Notes: a model not told the origin generated them from the letters alone. Counted from the first letter of the stretch, positions 50,788 to 60,311 are shown. The stretch: 64,000 nucleotides of DNA from Caulobacter sp. (GCA_029866155.1 JARWZW010000027.1:98294-162293); one strand, 5' to 3'. Program-made: numbers and translations.

Positions 50788-52941
50788 ATGATGAATTTCG
50801 GCAAGGATCACCAGTATCTGCAGGAACCGGCTTGGGACACTGTCCTCGAGGGATGGGCGCCTGCGGAGGTGACCCCTGCCAGATCGATGGAGCCGCGATC
50901 CAGCAGAGATGTCCAATCTGGCGCGACTTTGAACGCGTCCGGGACGATCAAGGGAACCCTCGGCGACGACGTTCTTGTGGGGACGGATTCTGACGATGAC
51001 ATTCGCGGGCGCGATGGCAACGACAGTCTCGACGGCGACGATGGCGATGACACCCTGGATGGCGGCCGGGGAGACGACATCCTGATCGGAGGTCTGGGCG
51101 AAGATGTGCTGAGCGGACGAGACGGCTCCGACATTCTGGACGGGGGCCTCGGCGACGACAACCTTTTCGGAGGTTACGGCGCGGATCAACTGACGGGCGG
51201 TCTGGGCGCCGACACCCTGTTCGGCGGCGCCGGCAGGGATGTTCTGTTCGGTGGCGACGGCAACGATTTCCTTTGGGCCGGGGCCTACATCCAGAGCTAC
51301 GAGGATGTGGGCGATCAACTGTCTGGCGGGGCGGGAGATGATGAATTGCGCGGTGGGGCCGCCACCGCCTTCGACGGGGGCGAGGGACACGATACCGCGT
51401 CCATATACGATCGACGGGAGTTCGAAGGCGATTTGTCCGACAGTCTGGGGCCGTTAAGATTCCAGTATGGCGGCTCTGCAGGCGTCAGTTATTCAATTTA
51501 TGAAAACGGGATTGCGGTCGGAACACTCAAGGACGTTGAAGCCATAGAAGTCTGGGGAAGCTACTATGATGATGAATTCATCGGCCATGACGGAGCCGAC
51601 AGACTGTTGGGAAATGGCGGCGACGATATTCTCGTAGGAGGGGCCGGCAATGACTATCTGAACGGTCTGGACGGGGCCCAGCTTGACGATGAGGGCATTT
51701 ACGTCACGCTCACAGCCTTGGACCAATTGTCCGGTGGCGCTGGCGACGATACATTGATCGGCGGCTTCAAGAGCCAGTTTGACGGTGGCGACGGCTTTGA
51801 TACCGCCGAAGTCTATCTCTACGAAACGCTGTCGGCCGTTACCCTGAACTTTGGCGACGAAGCTGGGCAGTCCTACGACATCTTTCTGGGCGGGGTTCTT
51901 CAAACGACCCTGGTTGGCATCGAGAGCCTCACCGCCTTTGGCGGCCGGGTTGGCGACAGACTGGTGAGTGGTCAGTCGTCGGACAGGTTTTTCGGCAACT
52001 CAGGCAACGATGTCCTGATCGGCGGAGCCGGAGACGACTATCTGGATGGTGGGGCGGATGCGGACACCTTGCTAGGCGACCAGGGCGACGATACCCTGGT
52101 TGGCGGGTTAGGCGCTGACACTCTGGAGGGCGGCGCCGGAAACGACCGTTTGTTTGCCCTGGATCAGCGGCCTGCCATAACCGAAGGCGCCAGCATTGTG
52201 GACCGCCTGTTCGGCGGCCTTGGAAACGATTCGCTGGTGGGCGGTGTCTATACGCGTTTCGACGGCGGCGCAGGCAACGATTCGGCCATTGTTCAGTCCG
52301 GACGATCGACGGCAGCCATTCTGTTCGAGTACGGAGCGTTCGAAGGCGGCAAGCAGTACGACATTTTCGTCAATGGATTGGTCGCTGGAAGCATCAGGGG
52401 CATCGAGAACCTGACCTTCCACGCCGGCAACTTCGACGATCAGATCACCGGAGGTCGCGGTTTCGACAAGCTTTATGGTCTGCTGGGAAGCGACCGGCTG
52501 AAGGGCGGGGCCGGCGATGATGTGCTTGATGGCGGCGGCGGACGGGATCGCCTTGAAGGTGGGCTGGGAAGTGACGTCCTGATCGGCGGACTTGGACAGG
52601 ATATCTTCCGCTTCCGGACGGTGCAGGAAAGCCAGGTAGGCCGCGCCGACCTGATTATCGACTTCTCGGACGACGACCAGATCGACCTGTCGGCCATCGA
52701 CGCCGACACCACGGTCGACGGTGACCAGGCCTTCCTGCTGGGCGCCGGAGGTGCGGCTGGAGAAATGACCATCACCTATGACACCGCCAATGACCGGACG
52801 GTGATCAACCTTTATGTCGATGACAACGACAGCATCGACGGCCAGATCTGGCTGTCGGGCGACCAGACGGGGCGGCTGGCGGTGACCCCGCCGACAGGGG
52901 CACCAGGAGTTGGCAGCGGGGATTGGCCGCTGCTGATGTAG
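50788..52941 (+). CDS. RTX calcium-binding protein with threefold repeat
   Basis: A 717-residue acidic, Gly/Asp-rich protein without signal peptide. Nonapeptide G-G-x-G-x-D-x-L-x repeats appear in blocks from about residue 70, and a C-terminal GGLGQDIFRFRTVQESQVGR, then ADLIIDFSDDDQIDLSAIDA, matches serralysin-type RTX ends, so type I secretion is likely. Three larger units of about 150-190 residues alternate with the RTX blocks, each with FDGGxGxDTA, then YDIFxxGxxxGTLxGIExL. A 20-base palindrome lies just upstream. Codon GC is lower than in the neighbours. Confidence 0.8.
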   Translation: MMNFGKDHQYLQEPAWDTVLEGWAPAEVTPARSMEPRSSRDVQSGATLNASGTIKGTLGDDVLVGTDSDDDIRGRDGNDSLDGDDGDDTLDGGRGDDILIGGLGEDVLSGRDGSDILDGGLGDDNLFGGYGADQLTGGLGADTLFGGAGRDVLFGGDGNDFLWAGAYIQSYEDVGDQLSGGAGDDELRGGAATAFDGGEGHDTASIYDRREFEGDLSDSLGPLRFQYGGSAGVSYSIYENGIAVGTLKDVEAIEVWGSYYDDEFIGHDGADRLLGNGGDDILVGGAGNDYLNGLDGAQLDDEGIYVTLTALDQLSGGAGDDTLIGGFKSQFDGGDGFDTAEVYLYETLSAVTLNFGDEAGQSYDIFLGGVLQTTLVGIESLTAFGGRVGDRLVSGQSSDRFFGNSGNDVLIGGAGDDYLDGGADADTLLGDQGDDTLVGGLGADTLEGGAGNDRLFALDQRPAITEGASIVDRLFGGLGNDSLVGGVYTRFDGGAGNDSAIVQSGRSTAAILFEYGAFEGGKQYDIFVNGLVAGSIRGIENLTFHAGNFDDQITGGRGFDKLYGLLGSDRLKGGAGDDVLDGGGGRDRLEGGLGSDVLIGGLGQDIFRFRTVQESQVGRADLIIDFSDDDQIDLSAIDADTTVDGDQAFLLGAGGAAGEMTITYDTANDRTVINLYVDDNDSIDGQIWLSGDQTGRLAVTPPTGAPGVGSGDWPLLM

Positions 52942-53055
52942 GAGGCTGCCGTCGAAACCTGCCATTGGGGCGGCCTCATTGCGATCGCCGCCATTGCTCG
53001 TCCGACGCGGGGCTGGCCCTGTCGGCCGGGGCGGCTGTAGAGCCTTGGTTTCGCA

Positions 53056-53904
53056 ATGAGCTCGCCCATGACCGCCCTTCCCGTCGCCGCCCTGATGATG
53101 CTGGCCTCGGGGGCGGTGCATGCGGTGGTCAATGCGATCCTCAAGTCGGGGCGGGACAAGATGTCCAGCCGGGCGCTGATCGACGGGTTTTCCGGACTGA
53201 TCATCCTGCCGGCGGCGTTTCTTGTTCCCCTGCCGACCGGGGCCTGGGGCTGGCTGGCGGCCAGTTGGGTGGTGCATCTGGTCTATCTGGTCTGCCTGAT
53301 CAAGGCCTTCGAGCGGGCCGACATGTCGGTGGCCTATCCCATCCTGCGCGGGGTGGCGCCCCTGATTGCGGCTTTCGCTGCCGTCACCCTGTTCGCCGAG
53401 CCGATTGGCTGGCTGACCGCCGCCGGCATTGGTCTGGTCTCGGTCGGGGTGCTGGTGGTCGGTCTGGGCCGGCAGGTCGACCGGCGGGCCATTGGCTGGG
53501 CGGTGGCGACCGGAACCTGCATCGCCGTCTATACGGTGATCGACGCCCAGGGGGTTCGGGCGGCGCCGTCCGCCTTCAGCTATATCGTCTGGATTTTCCT
53601 GTTGCTGGGGTTTGGCATCGGCCTGATCTTCGCCCTGTGGCGTGGTCCCCGGTTCGTCCTGGCAGCCCGGGCCGAATGGAAGGCAGGGCTGGCGGCCGGC
53701 GCCCTGTCCATCGTCACCTATGGTCTCGCCCTCTGGGCCCTGCGGCTGGGCGACACGCCCCGACTGGCGGCTCTGCGGGAGACCTCCATCCTCTTCGCCA
53801 CCCTGATCGCCGTCTTCGTTCTGAAGGAACGACTGACCGGCGGCCGGCTGGCCGGCATCCTGTCCATCGCCGCCGGGGCCGCCGTCCTGCTGTTCGCGTC
53901 CTGA
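53056..53904 (+). CDS. EamA-family transporter
   Basis: A 282-residue membrane protein with about ten segments, in two EamA halves: LMMLASGAVHAVVNAILKSG at the start, AYPILRGVAPLIAAFAAVTL, and in the second half LSIVTYGLALWALRLGDTPR and LRETSILFATLIAVFVLKERL with GGRLAGILSIAAGAAVLLF. These are small-metabolite exporters. The substrate cannot be read from sequence. Followed by a GNAT gene 61 bases away, on the same strand. Confidence 0.8.
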   Translation: MSSPMTALPVAALMMLASGAVHAVVNAILKSGRDKMSSRALIDGFSGLIILPAAFLVPLPTGAWGWLAASWVVHLVYLVCLIKAFERADMSVAYPILRGVAPLIAAFAAVTLFAEPIGWLTAAGIGLVSVGVLVVGLGRQVDRRAIGWAVATGTCIAVYTVIDAQGVRAAPSAFSYIVWIFLLLGFGIGLIFALWRGPRFVLAARAEWKAGLAAGALSIVTYGLALWALRLGDTPRLAALRETSILFATLIAVFVLKERLTGGRLAGILSIAAGAAVLLFAS

Positions 53905-53964
53905 CGGGGACCCGAATCGCCGCTAAGCACGGTCGGCCTTCATCCTTTACGGACCTGCGCCGCC

Positions 53965-54483
53965 ATGACCCACGCCATCCGCCGCTGCAGTCCCGCCGAC
54001 GCCACCCGTCTGGCCCTGCTGGGACAGGCGACCTTTCTGGAGACCTATGCCGGGATCGTTGATGGCGGCGACATCCTGCTCCACGGCCAGAAGACCCATT
54101 CCCCGGACTCCTATGCCGCCCTGGCGGCTGATCCGGCGGTGGACCTCTATCTGGCCGTCATGGCGCCGGACGATGCGCCTGTGGGCTTCGCCATGGTCAG
54201 CCCGCCGGACCTGCCAGTGGCGACAGGCCCGGATGACCTGGAGCTGCGCCGGATCTATGTGCTGCACCGCTTTCATGGCGAGGGGATCGGCCCCAGGCTG
54301 ATGCAGACCGCCATCGACCGGGCCCGGCAGCGGGGCGCGCGGCGACTTCTGCTGGGCGCCTATGGCGAGAACCACAGGGCCATCGCCTTCTATCGCCGGA
54401 CCGGCTTTGTCCAGGTCGGGACCCGTATCTTCCATGTGGGCCAGAACGACTATGACGACGTCGTCCTGGCCCTGGAGCTTTAG
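53965..54483 (+). CDS. GNAT N-acetyltransferase
   Basis: A 172-residue GNAT protein. IRRCSPADATRLALLGQATF at the N-terminus, PVGFAMVSPPDLPVATG, LELRRIYVLHRFHGEGIGPRL with the acetyl-CoA loop H-G-E-G-I-G, and LGAYGENHRAIAFYRRTGFV at the end. Substrate unknown. It may pair with the preceding exporter. Its stop overlaps the MATE transporter stop by 4 bases. Confidence 0.75.
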   Translation: MTHAIRRCSPADATRLALLGQATFLETYAGIVDGGDILLHGQKTHSPDSYAALAADPAVDLYLAVMAPDDAPVGFAMVSPPDLPVATGPDDLELRRIYVLHRFHGEGIGPRLMQTAIDRARQRGARRLLLGAYGENHRAIAFYRRTGFVQVGTRIFHVGQNDYDDVVLALEL

Positions 54484-55913
54484 TCGCGAGTCTGCCGCAG
54501 GGGCCGGGTCAGCATGTGGAAGCGCAGGCTCATGGCCACCGCCGCCACCGCCAGGCCAAAGGCCAGCCCGATCCAGACCCCCAGTCCCTGAAGGCCCAGA
54601 CCGACCCCCAGGGCGATACAGACCGGGGCCCCCGCCAGCCAGTAGCTGCCGCCGGCGATGATCATCGGCCAGCGGGCGTCCTTCAGCCCGCGCAGGGCCA
54701 GGGCCGCGACCACCTGCAGGGCGTCGAACAGCTGGAAGGCCGCCGCCACCTTCAGGAACACCGCCGCAAGGGCGATGACCTGCAGGTCGTCCGGTCCTCG
54801 CCCGGCGATATAGAGCCCGGCGATCTGGGAACCGAACAGGGCCATGGCCACCCCGAACAGCAAGACGATCAGGGCGCCCATGCCCATGGCGGTCAGGCCC
54901 GCCCGCCTGGCGCCGGCCATGTCGCCTGCGCCCGCGAACAGCCCGACCCGCACCGTCGCGGCCATGGCCACGCCCAGGGGCACCATGAAGGTGACCGAGG
55001 CGAAGTTCAGGGCCACCTGATGCGCCGCCAGGGGGTTGGGCCCGAAGGTTCCCACCACCAGGGTCATGGCGTTGAACAGCATGGCCTCGAACAGCATGGT
55101 CAGACCGATGGGAACCCCCAGCCGGAACTGCTCGGCCAGCTGCATCCAGGCCGGGATATGGAACCGCCGGAACACCCGCACCGCCGCCAGCTTCGGCGTC
55201 AGGAAGATGACCCCCAGCATGGCCACAAAGGAAAACACCGCCGAGGCCGAGGTGGCGATCCCCGCCCCCACGATGCCCAGCTTGGGCGCCCCCAGATGAC
55301 CGAAGATCAGCATCCAGGCCAGCAGGCCGTTGAAGACGATGGCGCAGAGCATCACCACCAGCGGGGCCCGGGGCATCTCCATGGCGGTTGCAAAGTTGCG
55401 CAACACCTGGAATCCGAAGGTGAACGGCAGGCCGAAACACAGCATGGCCGTGAACAGTCCGGCATCCCGCGCCAGCCCCGCATCCTGTCCCAGATGGCTG
55501 AGGATCCATTCGGTCGACAGCAGGATGGGATAGAGCGGAAGGGTCAGCAGCACCGCCGCCCAGAGGCCCATCCGCACAATGGCCCGCACCCCGGCCTTGG
55601 CATTGGGTCTGGCCCCCATCAGCTGGGCGATCATGGGCGACACGGCCATGGCCGGGCCGGAGCCCAGCAGCCAGGTGAAGTAATAGACCGTATTGCCGAT
55701 GGCGGCCGCCGCCAGGGCTGCCGTGCTCAGCCGGCCGAGCAGCACCACATCGGTGGCCAGGATCGCCATCTGGGCCAGCTGGGTTATGACCAGCGGGCCG
55801 GCCAGGGTCAGGATGGCCCGGGACTCGGCGATCCAGCCGGCGCGGTCGAAGGACCCGGCGACATGGCTGTCGCGGGAGCGGGAAGGGGCGGTCGTCATGG
55901 CGTCGTCGATCAT
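54480..55913 (-). CDS. MATE-family efflux transporter
   Basis: A 477-residue protein with about 12 membrane segments. ESRAILTLAGPLVITQLAQMAI, VLLGRLSTAALAAAAIGNTVYY and GLPIGLTMLFEAMLFNAMTLVVG-type blocks (split: GVPIGLTMLFEAML, FNAMTLVVGTFG) match MATE drug/sodium antiporters. ATG 55913 has AGAAGAGA upstream; a second ATG at 55898 is possible. A terminator hairpin lies 57-90 bases upstream, so transcription has to pass it. Confidence 0.8.
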   Translation of the reverse strand: MIDDAMTTAPSRSRDSHVAGSFDRAGWIAESRAILTLAGPLVITQLAQMAILATDVVLLGRLSTAALAAAAIGNTVYYFTWLLGSGPAMAVSPMIAQLMGARPNAKAGVRAIVRMGLWAAVLLTLPLYPILLSTEWILSHLGQDAGLARDAGLFTAMLCFGLPFTFGFQVLRNFATAMEMPRAPLVVMLCAIVFNGLLAWMLIFGHLGAPKLGIVGAGIATSASAVFSFVAMLGVIFLTPKLAAVRVFRRFHIPAWMQLAEQFRLGVPIGLTMLFEAMLFNAMTLVVGTFGPNPLAAHQVALNFASVTFMVPLGVAMAATVRVGLFAGAGDMAGARRAGLTAMGMGALIVLLFGVAMALFGSQIAGLYIAGRGPDDLQVIALAAVFLKVAAAFQLFDALQVVAALALRGLKDARWPMIIAGGSYWLAGAPVCIALGVGLGLQGLGVWIGLAFGLAVAAVAMSLRFHMLTRPLRQTRD

Positions 55914-56361
55914 CGACGTGTCTCTTCTGGGTCTTTGACCCGGGCCGAACGCTTCAGGAAGCGGGCATGAAAAACCCCTCCGAAGCGGTCAGCTCGGGAG
56001 GGGGCGAAAGGGCTTCAATCCGGATGGATCTAGGCGGCGTTCTCCTCGCGAGCAGCGACAGGGCAACCGTCGCCACGAAGGGCGGACGGGACCTGGGCTT
56101 TGATCATGACAGGGGTCACGGTCACGGTTGAAAAGCTCGCAAAGGGCGGCCGCAGGGGCCAGAACAGCCTCCGGGTATGCCGAGCCGCCACCAAGGTCAA
56201 CCCCGACAGGACTGTGGTTTTTGACACTGTTGCCCGAAAGTCACCCGGTCGGAGGGGCTGATTTTCCGTGTCCGGAGCATCGCAAGGCAGACCGGCGCCC
56301 TGTTGTAGACTGTCGTCCCCCGGAACGGCGCTGCCTGCCCCGGGGAGGCGCGGAGCAACCC
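55914..56361. other. 448-base leader region with possible small ORFs
   Basis: No recognised gene. On the minus strand a 65-codon frame (56030-56227, GTG start) or just its last 25 codons (MIKAQVPSALRGDGCPVAAR from ATG 56106 on, minus) ends 27 bases before the terminator; that arrangement fits a leader peptide. On the plus strand a 51-codon frame, 56106-56261 (MTGVTVTVEKLAKGGRRGQN), overlaps it. Either may be chance in GC-rich DNA. Confidence 0.35.
55970..56003 (-). terminator. Rho-independent terminator upstream of the MATE gene
   Basis: On the minus strand CCCCTCC pairs with GGAGGGG, with an inner 3-bp AGC/GCT stem, followed by TTTTT (plus strand A-run at 55970-55974). It lies between the 56030-56227 small frame and the MATE start, all in the same direction, and would stop transcripts before the transporter unless overridden. 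Confidence 0.7.
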
Positions 56362-57609
56362 CTACAGCTGATCCAGCCCATAGGCCGCATGCAGCGCCCG
56401 CACGGCCAGTTCGGTATAGGCGCTCTCGATCAGGACGCTGATCTTGATCTCGGAGGTCGAGATGACCTGGATATTGACGCCCTTGTCGGCGAGGGCCTTG
56501 AACATGGTCTTGGCCACCCCGGCATGGCTGCGCATGCCCACCCCGATGACCGAGACCTTGGCCACATCCTCGTCCAGGGCCACGCCCTCGAAGCCCAGTT
56601 CCGGCAGCAGGTCCTGCGCGATCTTGACGGCCCGCTGGGCGTCGCGCTTGCCGACGGTGAATTCCATGTTGGCGGTCGAGGCCAGCCGGGCATGGGCCTG
56701 GACGATCATGTCGACATTGACATTGGCGTCGGCCAGGGCCCCGAAGATCCGGGAAGAGACGCCCGGATGGTCGGGCAGGCCCAGCAGGGTGATCTTGGCC
56801 TCGTCGCGGCTATAGGCCACGCCGCTCACGATGCGTTTTTCCACGATATCCTCCTCGTCGCACAGGATGGTGCCCTGACCGGGCGCCTCGCCTGGCTCGA
56901 CAAAACTCGACAGGACCCGGACCGGAACCCGGTGGGCCATGGCCATTTCCACAGACCGGGTCTGCAGCACCTTGGCCCCCAGGGAGGCCATTTCCAGCAT
57001 CTCTTCGTATGAGATGCGGGCCAGCCGCCGGGCCTTGGCCTCGATCCGGGGGTCGGTCGTATAGACCCCGTCCACGTCCGTATAGATGTCGCAGGAGCCG
57101 CCAAGCGCCGCCGCAATGGCCACGGCGCTGGTATCGGAACCGCCCCGTCCCAGGGTGGCGATCCGGCCGTCGCGGGTCACGCCCTGGAATCCGGCGATGA
57201 CGGCGATCTCGCCGCTGTCCATGGCGGCGCCAAGCGCCTCGGCCGGAATCTCCTCGATCCGGGCGCGGCCATGGGCCTCGTCGGCGATGATCGGGATCTG
57301 CCAGCCCATCCAGGAGCGGGCCTTCAGGCCCATGTTGCGAAGGGTCATGGCCAGCAGACCGGCGGTCACCTGTTCGCCGCTGGCCACCACCACGTCATAT
57401 TCATCATCGGAGGGGGTCAGGCCCTCGGCCGCCGGACCGGAGCCATCGGTCCAGGCCACCAGTTCGTTGGTCTTGCCGGCCATGGCCGAGACCACCACGG
57501 CGATCGGCCGGCCGCCCTGCGCTTCCGCCGCCACCAACCGCCCGACCCGGCGGATACGCTCCAGGTCAGCCACCGAGGTGCCGCCAAACTTCATGACCAG
57601 CCGTGACAC
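56362..57609 (-). CDS. lysC: Aspartokinase
   Basis: A 415-residue kinase phosphorylating aspartate, the first step to Lys, Met and Thr. VMKFGGTSVADLERIRRVGR at the N-terminus (the K-F-G-G-T-S motif), VTAGLLAMTLRNMGL, GRGGSDTSAVAIAAALGGSC, and two ACT domains at the C-terminus (KITLLGLPDHPGVSSRIFGAL and VSVIGVGMRSHAGVAKTMF). It is the single-chain type sensitive to feedback. Confidence 0.95.
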   Translation of the reverse strand: MSRLVMKFGGTSVADLERIRRVGRLVAAEAQGGRPIAVVVSAMAGKTNELVAWTDGSGPAAEGLTPSDDEYDVVVASGEQVTAGLLAMTLRNMGLKARSWMGWQIPIIADEAHGRARIEEIPAEALGAAMDSGEIAVIAGFQGVTRDGRIATLGRGGSDTSAVAIAAALGGSCDIYTDVDGVYTTDPRIEAKARRLARISYEEMLEMASLGAKVLQTRSVEMAMAHRVPVRVLSSFVEPGEAPGQGTILCDEEDIVEKRIVSGVAYSRDEAKITLLGLPDHPGVSSRIFGALADANVNVDMIVQAHARLASTANMEFTVGKRDAQRAVKIAQDLLPELGFEGVALDEDVAKVSVIGVGMRSHAGVAKTMFKALADKGVNIQVISTSEIKISVLIESAYTELAVRALHAAYGLDQL

Positions 57610-57776
57610 GGGCGCAGACGTCTCCAGAGCAGATTCATGCCCGCGCCGGGACGATCCTCCCGGTTCTGAGCAAGGACCCGCCTTCTAACGGCCGATTGAC
57701 GGCGCCGCAATGCAGGCGCTCGGGATTCCGTCACGGGGACGCGACATCACGGCCGCGCCGCACTAAATAGTTGGCC

Positions 57777-58535
57777 ATGAGCACCGCCAGCCCTGATCTG
57801 ACCCGCAGCATCGACCCCGAGGATGTGGCCCGCTTTTCCCGCATCGCCGCCGAATGGTGGGACCCGAAGGGCAAGTTCGCGCCGCTGCACAGGTTCAACC
57901 CCGTGCGTCTGGCCTTCATCCGTGACGAGGTCCTGGGCCGGTTCGGTCGCGATCCGGCGGGGCGGAGGCCCTTCGAGGGGCTGAAACTCCTGGATATCGG
58001 CTGTGGCGGCGGCCTCTTGTCGGAGCCCATGAGCCGCCTGGGCTTTGCCGTCACCGGGGTCGACGCCAGCGAACGCAATATCGGGACGGCCTCCACCCAT
58101 GCCGCCGAACAGGGCCTGGACATCGCCTATCGCGCCGCCACAGCCGAACAGCTGCTGTCGGAGGGGGCCGGGCCGTTTGATGTGATCCTGAACATGGAAG
58201 TGATCGAGCATGTGGCCGATCCGGGCGACTTCCTGCGGACCTGCGCCGCCATGCTGTCGCCGGACGGGCTGATGATCGTCGCCACTCTGAACCGTACTAT
58301 CAAGTCCCTGGCCCTGGCCAAGGTTGGCGCGGAATACATCCTGCGCTGGCTGCCGCCCGGCACCCATGACTGGAACAAGTTCCTCAAGCCGGAAGAGCTT
58401 CATGGCTTCATGGCCGGCCAGCCCTTCCAGATGGAAGGGCCCTTTGGCGTGGCCTACAGCCCGCTATCCGGCCGCTGGGACCGGTCCGCCGATACCGACA
58501 TCAACTACATGATGACCGTCACCCGGACCCAGTAG
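57777..58535 (+). CDS. ubiG: Ubiquinone biosynthesis O-methyltransferase
   Basis: A 252-residue SAM enzyme for both O-methylations of ubiquinone. [20 protein letters not shown] at the N-terminus, [20 protein letters not shown] (SAM motif), [20 protein letters not shown] and [17 protein letters not shown]. Start at the ATG 57777; the TTG at 57771 is less likely. It is divergent from lysC and convergent with the SDR gene across R4. Confidence 0.95.
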   Translation: MSTASPDLTRSIDPEDVARFSRIAAEWWDPKGKFAPLHRFNPVRLAFIRDEVLGRFGRDPAGRRPFEGLKLLDIGCGGGLLSEPMSRLGFAVTGVDASERNIGTASTHAAEQGLDIAYRAATAEQLLSEGAGPFDVILNMEVIEHVADPGDFLRTCAAMLSPDGLMIVATLNRTIKSLALAKVGAEYILRWLPPGTHDWNKFLKPEELHGFMAGQPFQMEGPFGVAYSPLSGRWDRSADTDINYMMTVTRTQ

Positions 58536-58565
58536 AGACCGGGCCCGGTGACGGCCTTGTCAGGC

Positions 58566-58680
58566 CAGAGCCTGTTCCGATAGGCGCGCAGCGGCTATCG
58601 GAACGAAACATGCTCTAACCTTCTGAATTAGAACCTGTTTTCCGTCATGACCGGTTCGGTCATAACGAAGCAGGCTCTAG
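58566..58680. repeat. Palindromic repeat R4 (composite, two units)
   Basis: Unit 1: AGAGCCTGTTCCGATAGGCG at 58567 on, closing with GAACGAAACATGCTCTA at 58617. Unit 2: AGAACCTGTTTTCCGTCATG at 58630 on, closing with AACGAAGCAGGCTCTA at 58679. Same two units as R1 in opposite order. The final CTA (58677-58679) is the stop codon of the converging SDR gene. Confidence 0.75.
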
Positions 58681-59450
58681 ATGGTCGCCCCGCCGTCCAC
58701 GACCAGGGCCTGGCCGGTCATGAAGCTGCCGGCGTCCGAGGCCAGATAGACAGCGGCCCCGGCGATTTCGTCAGGTTCGCCGATGCGGCGCAGGGGCACC
58801 GGGTCGGTGGCGCGCTTCAGGGTCTCCGGGTTGGACCACAGGGCCTTGGCGAAATCGGTCTTGATCAGGCCGGGCGCGATGCAGTTCACCCGGATGCCAT
58901 GGGGCCCGTATTCATGGGCGAGGTTGCGAGCCAGCTGGAAGTCGGCGGCCTTGGAAACATTATAGGCCCCGATGATCGGGCTGCCGCGCAGGCCGCCGAT
59001 CGAGGAGACGATGATCACCGAGCCGGCCTTGCGCTCGATCATCTCGGGGATGACCATGCTGATCAGCCAGTGGTTGGCGATGACATTGTTCTCGAGGATC
59101 TTGCGGAACTGGTCGTCCTCGATGCCGGCCATCGGGCCGTAATAGGGGTTGGATGCAGCGTTGCAGACCACCACGTCGACCCGGCCGAAGGCCTTGCGGG
59201 TCTCGTCAACCAGCCGCTGGAGATCGTCCTTGGACGAGATGTTGGCCGGTACGGCGATCGCCGTTCCCGCGCCCTGGGCTGTATTGATCTCTGCGGCCAC
59301 CTCTTCGCAGGGGCCGGCCTTGCGTGACGAGATCACCACCTTGGCGCCATGCTGGGCCATGCGTTCGGCGATGGCCTTGCCGATGCCTCGCGACGAGCCG
59401 GTGATGATGGCGACCTTGCCGGTCAGATCGAAAAGCGAGCCCGTGGCCAT
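58677..59450 (-). CDS. SDR-family oxidoreductase
   Basis: A 257-residue SDR. Cofactor motif GSSRGIGKAIAERMA, NAAS at about residue 93, catalytic Ser in SSIGGLRGSP and Tyr/Lys in YNVSKAADFQLARNL. It resembles the glucose-1-dehydrogenase/3-oxoacyl reductase group; substrate uncertain. The end is in repeat R4. Confidence 0.75.
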   Translation of the reverse strand: MATGSLFDLTGKVAIITGSSRGIGKAIAERMAQHGAKVVISSRKAGPCEEVAAEINTAQGAGTAIAVPANISSKDDLQRLVDETRKAFGRVDVVVCNAASNPYYGPMAGIEDDQFRKILENNVIANHWLISMVIPEMIERKAGSVIIVSSIGGLRGSPIIGAYNVSKAADFQLARNLAHEYGPHGIRVNCIAPGLIKTDFAKALWSNPETLKRATDPVPLRRIGEPDEIAGAAVYLASDAGSFMTGQALVVDGGATI

Positions 59451-59552
59451 GGCGGTTCTTCCCTGAAACGTTTGTTTGAAGTTGACGGCAAACTGCTGCG
59501 AGACCTCCGCTAGGTCAAGCCGCAGACGGCGCGAAACCGACCGGGACCGGAG

Positions 59553-60311
59553 TCAGGCGCATTTCGGCCAGCCACCCATGTCGAGATGCAGATGGTTGGC
59601 GTGCTGGGCGTTGTAGTCAGGGCTCAGGGTGGTCAGGAACACCCTGCAGGCGCCGTCCCGGACCTGATGCAGGAAGCGTCCCCTGGGGCCCGGGTCGTTC
59701 CAGTCGTCCAGGACCGAAATGGTTGTCCCGTCGGCCAGCCGGAAGCCGGCGATGTCGAGGGCGTTGGCCAGGGCATGCTCGCTGACGGGCCCCTCGGACT
59801 GGCCATAGATGCGCCGGCAACTGTAGCTGCCATAGTGGTCAATGCCGACAACGGCCTGATCCAGCTCGGCGAAGGCGGCCGTCTGGACCACCTGCCGCTC
59901 CCAGATGACGACGGCCAGCGCCTGTTTGCAGGTCATGGGGGCGCCATCCGGCTGCAGGGGCGCAAGGCCGGCTGTCAGCTGCAGGCTGTCGTTCAGGGCG
60001 CAGAAGCCGCTGGTCCGGGCCGGAACCTCCCGATAGTCGACGCCCCCGGCCTTCAGGATCGCCCGGCAGGCGGCCGGATCGGCCCCGGCCCTGGCCGCCT
60101 TGACCCGGGTCGCGGCGCCGACGGGATCGAGCAGGGTCAACCGCTTCCAGGGCAGGTGCTGGCGCGGGATCGCCCGGTCCGCCAAAAGACCCATCAAGCC
60201 GACCAGCGCCCAGAGCAGGGCAAACCCCGCCAGCCGGGCCAGCAGGGTCTGGTGACGGGCGCCCCGGACGATATCCGGACGGTCCGGGCGGGGAACGCGA
60301 TAGCCGGCCAT
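59553..60311 (-). CDS. Extensin-like family protein
   Basis: A 252-residue membrane-anchored protein. A membrane segment at about residues 28-45 (AGFALLWALVGLMGLLADRA), then an exported domain with the 'SCRRIYGQSEGPVSEHALAN', ALDIAGFRLADG and AQHANHLHLDMGGWPKC blocks that mark the extensin-like C-terminal domain. This domain resembles D,D-carboxypeptidase-type metal sites (H, D and H), so a peptidoglycan role is likely but unproven. Four or more cysteines may form disulfides. Confidence 0.75.
   Translation of the reverse strand: MAGYRVPRPDRPDIVRGARHQTLLARLAGFALLWALVGLMGLLADRAIPRQHLPWKRLTLLDPVGAATRVKAARAGADPAACRAILKAGGVDYREVPARTSGFCALNDSLQLTAGLAPLQPDGAPMTCKQALAVVIWERQVVQTAAFAELDQAVVGIDHYGSYSCRRIYGQSEGPVSEHALANALDIAGFRLADGTTISVLDDWNDPGPRGRFLHQVRDGACRVFLTTLSPDYNAQHANHLHLDMGGWPKCA

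Noticed and set aside
53947..55509. 520-codon minus-strand frame within the MATE gene
   Set aside because: Another frame of the same strand as the MATE transporter; the MATE frame has clear membrane segments and family blocks.
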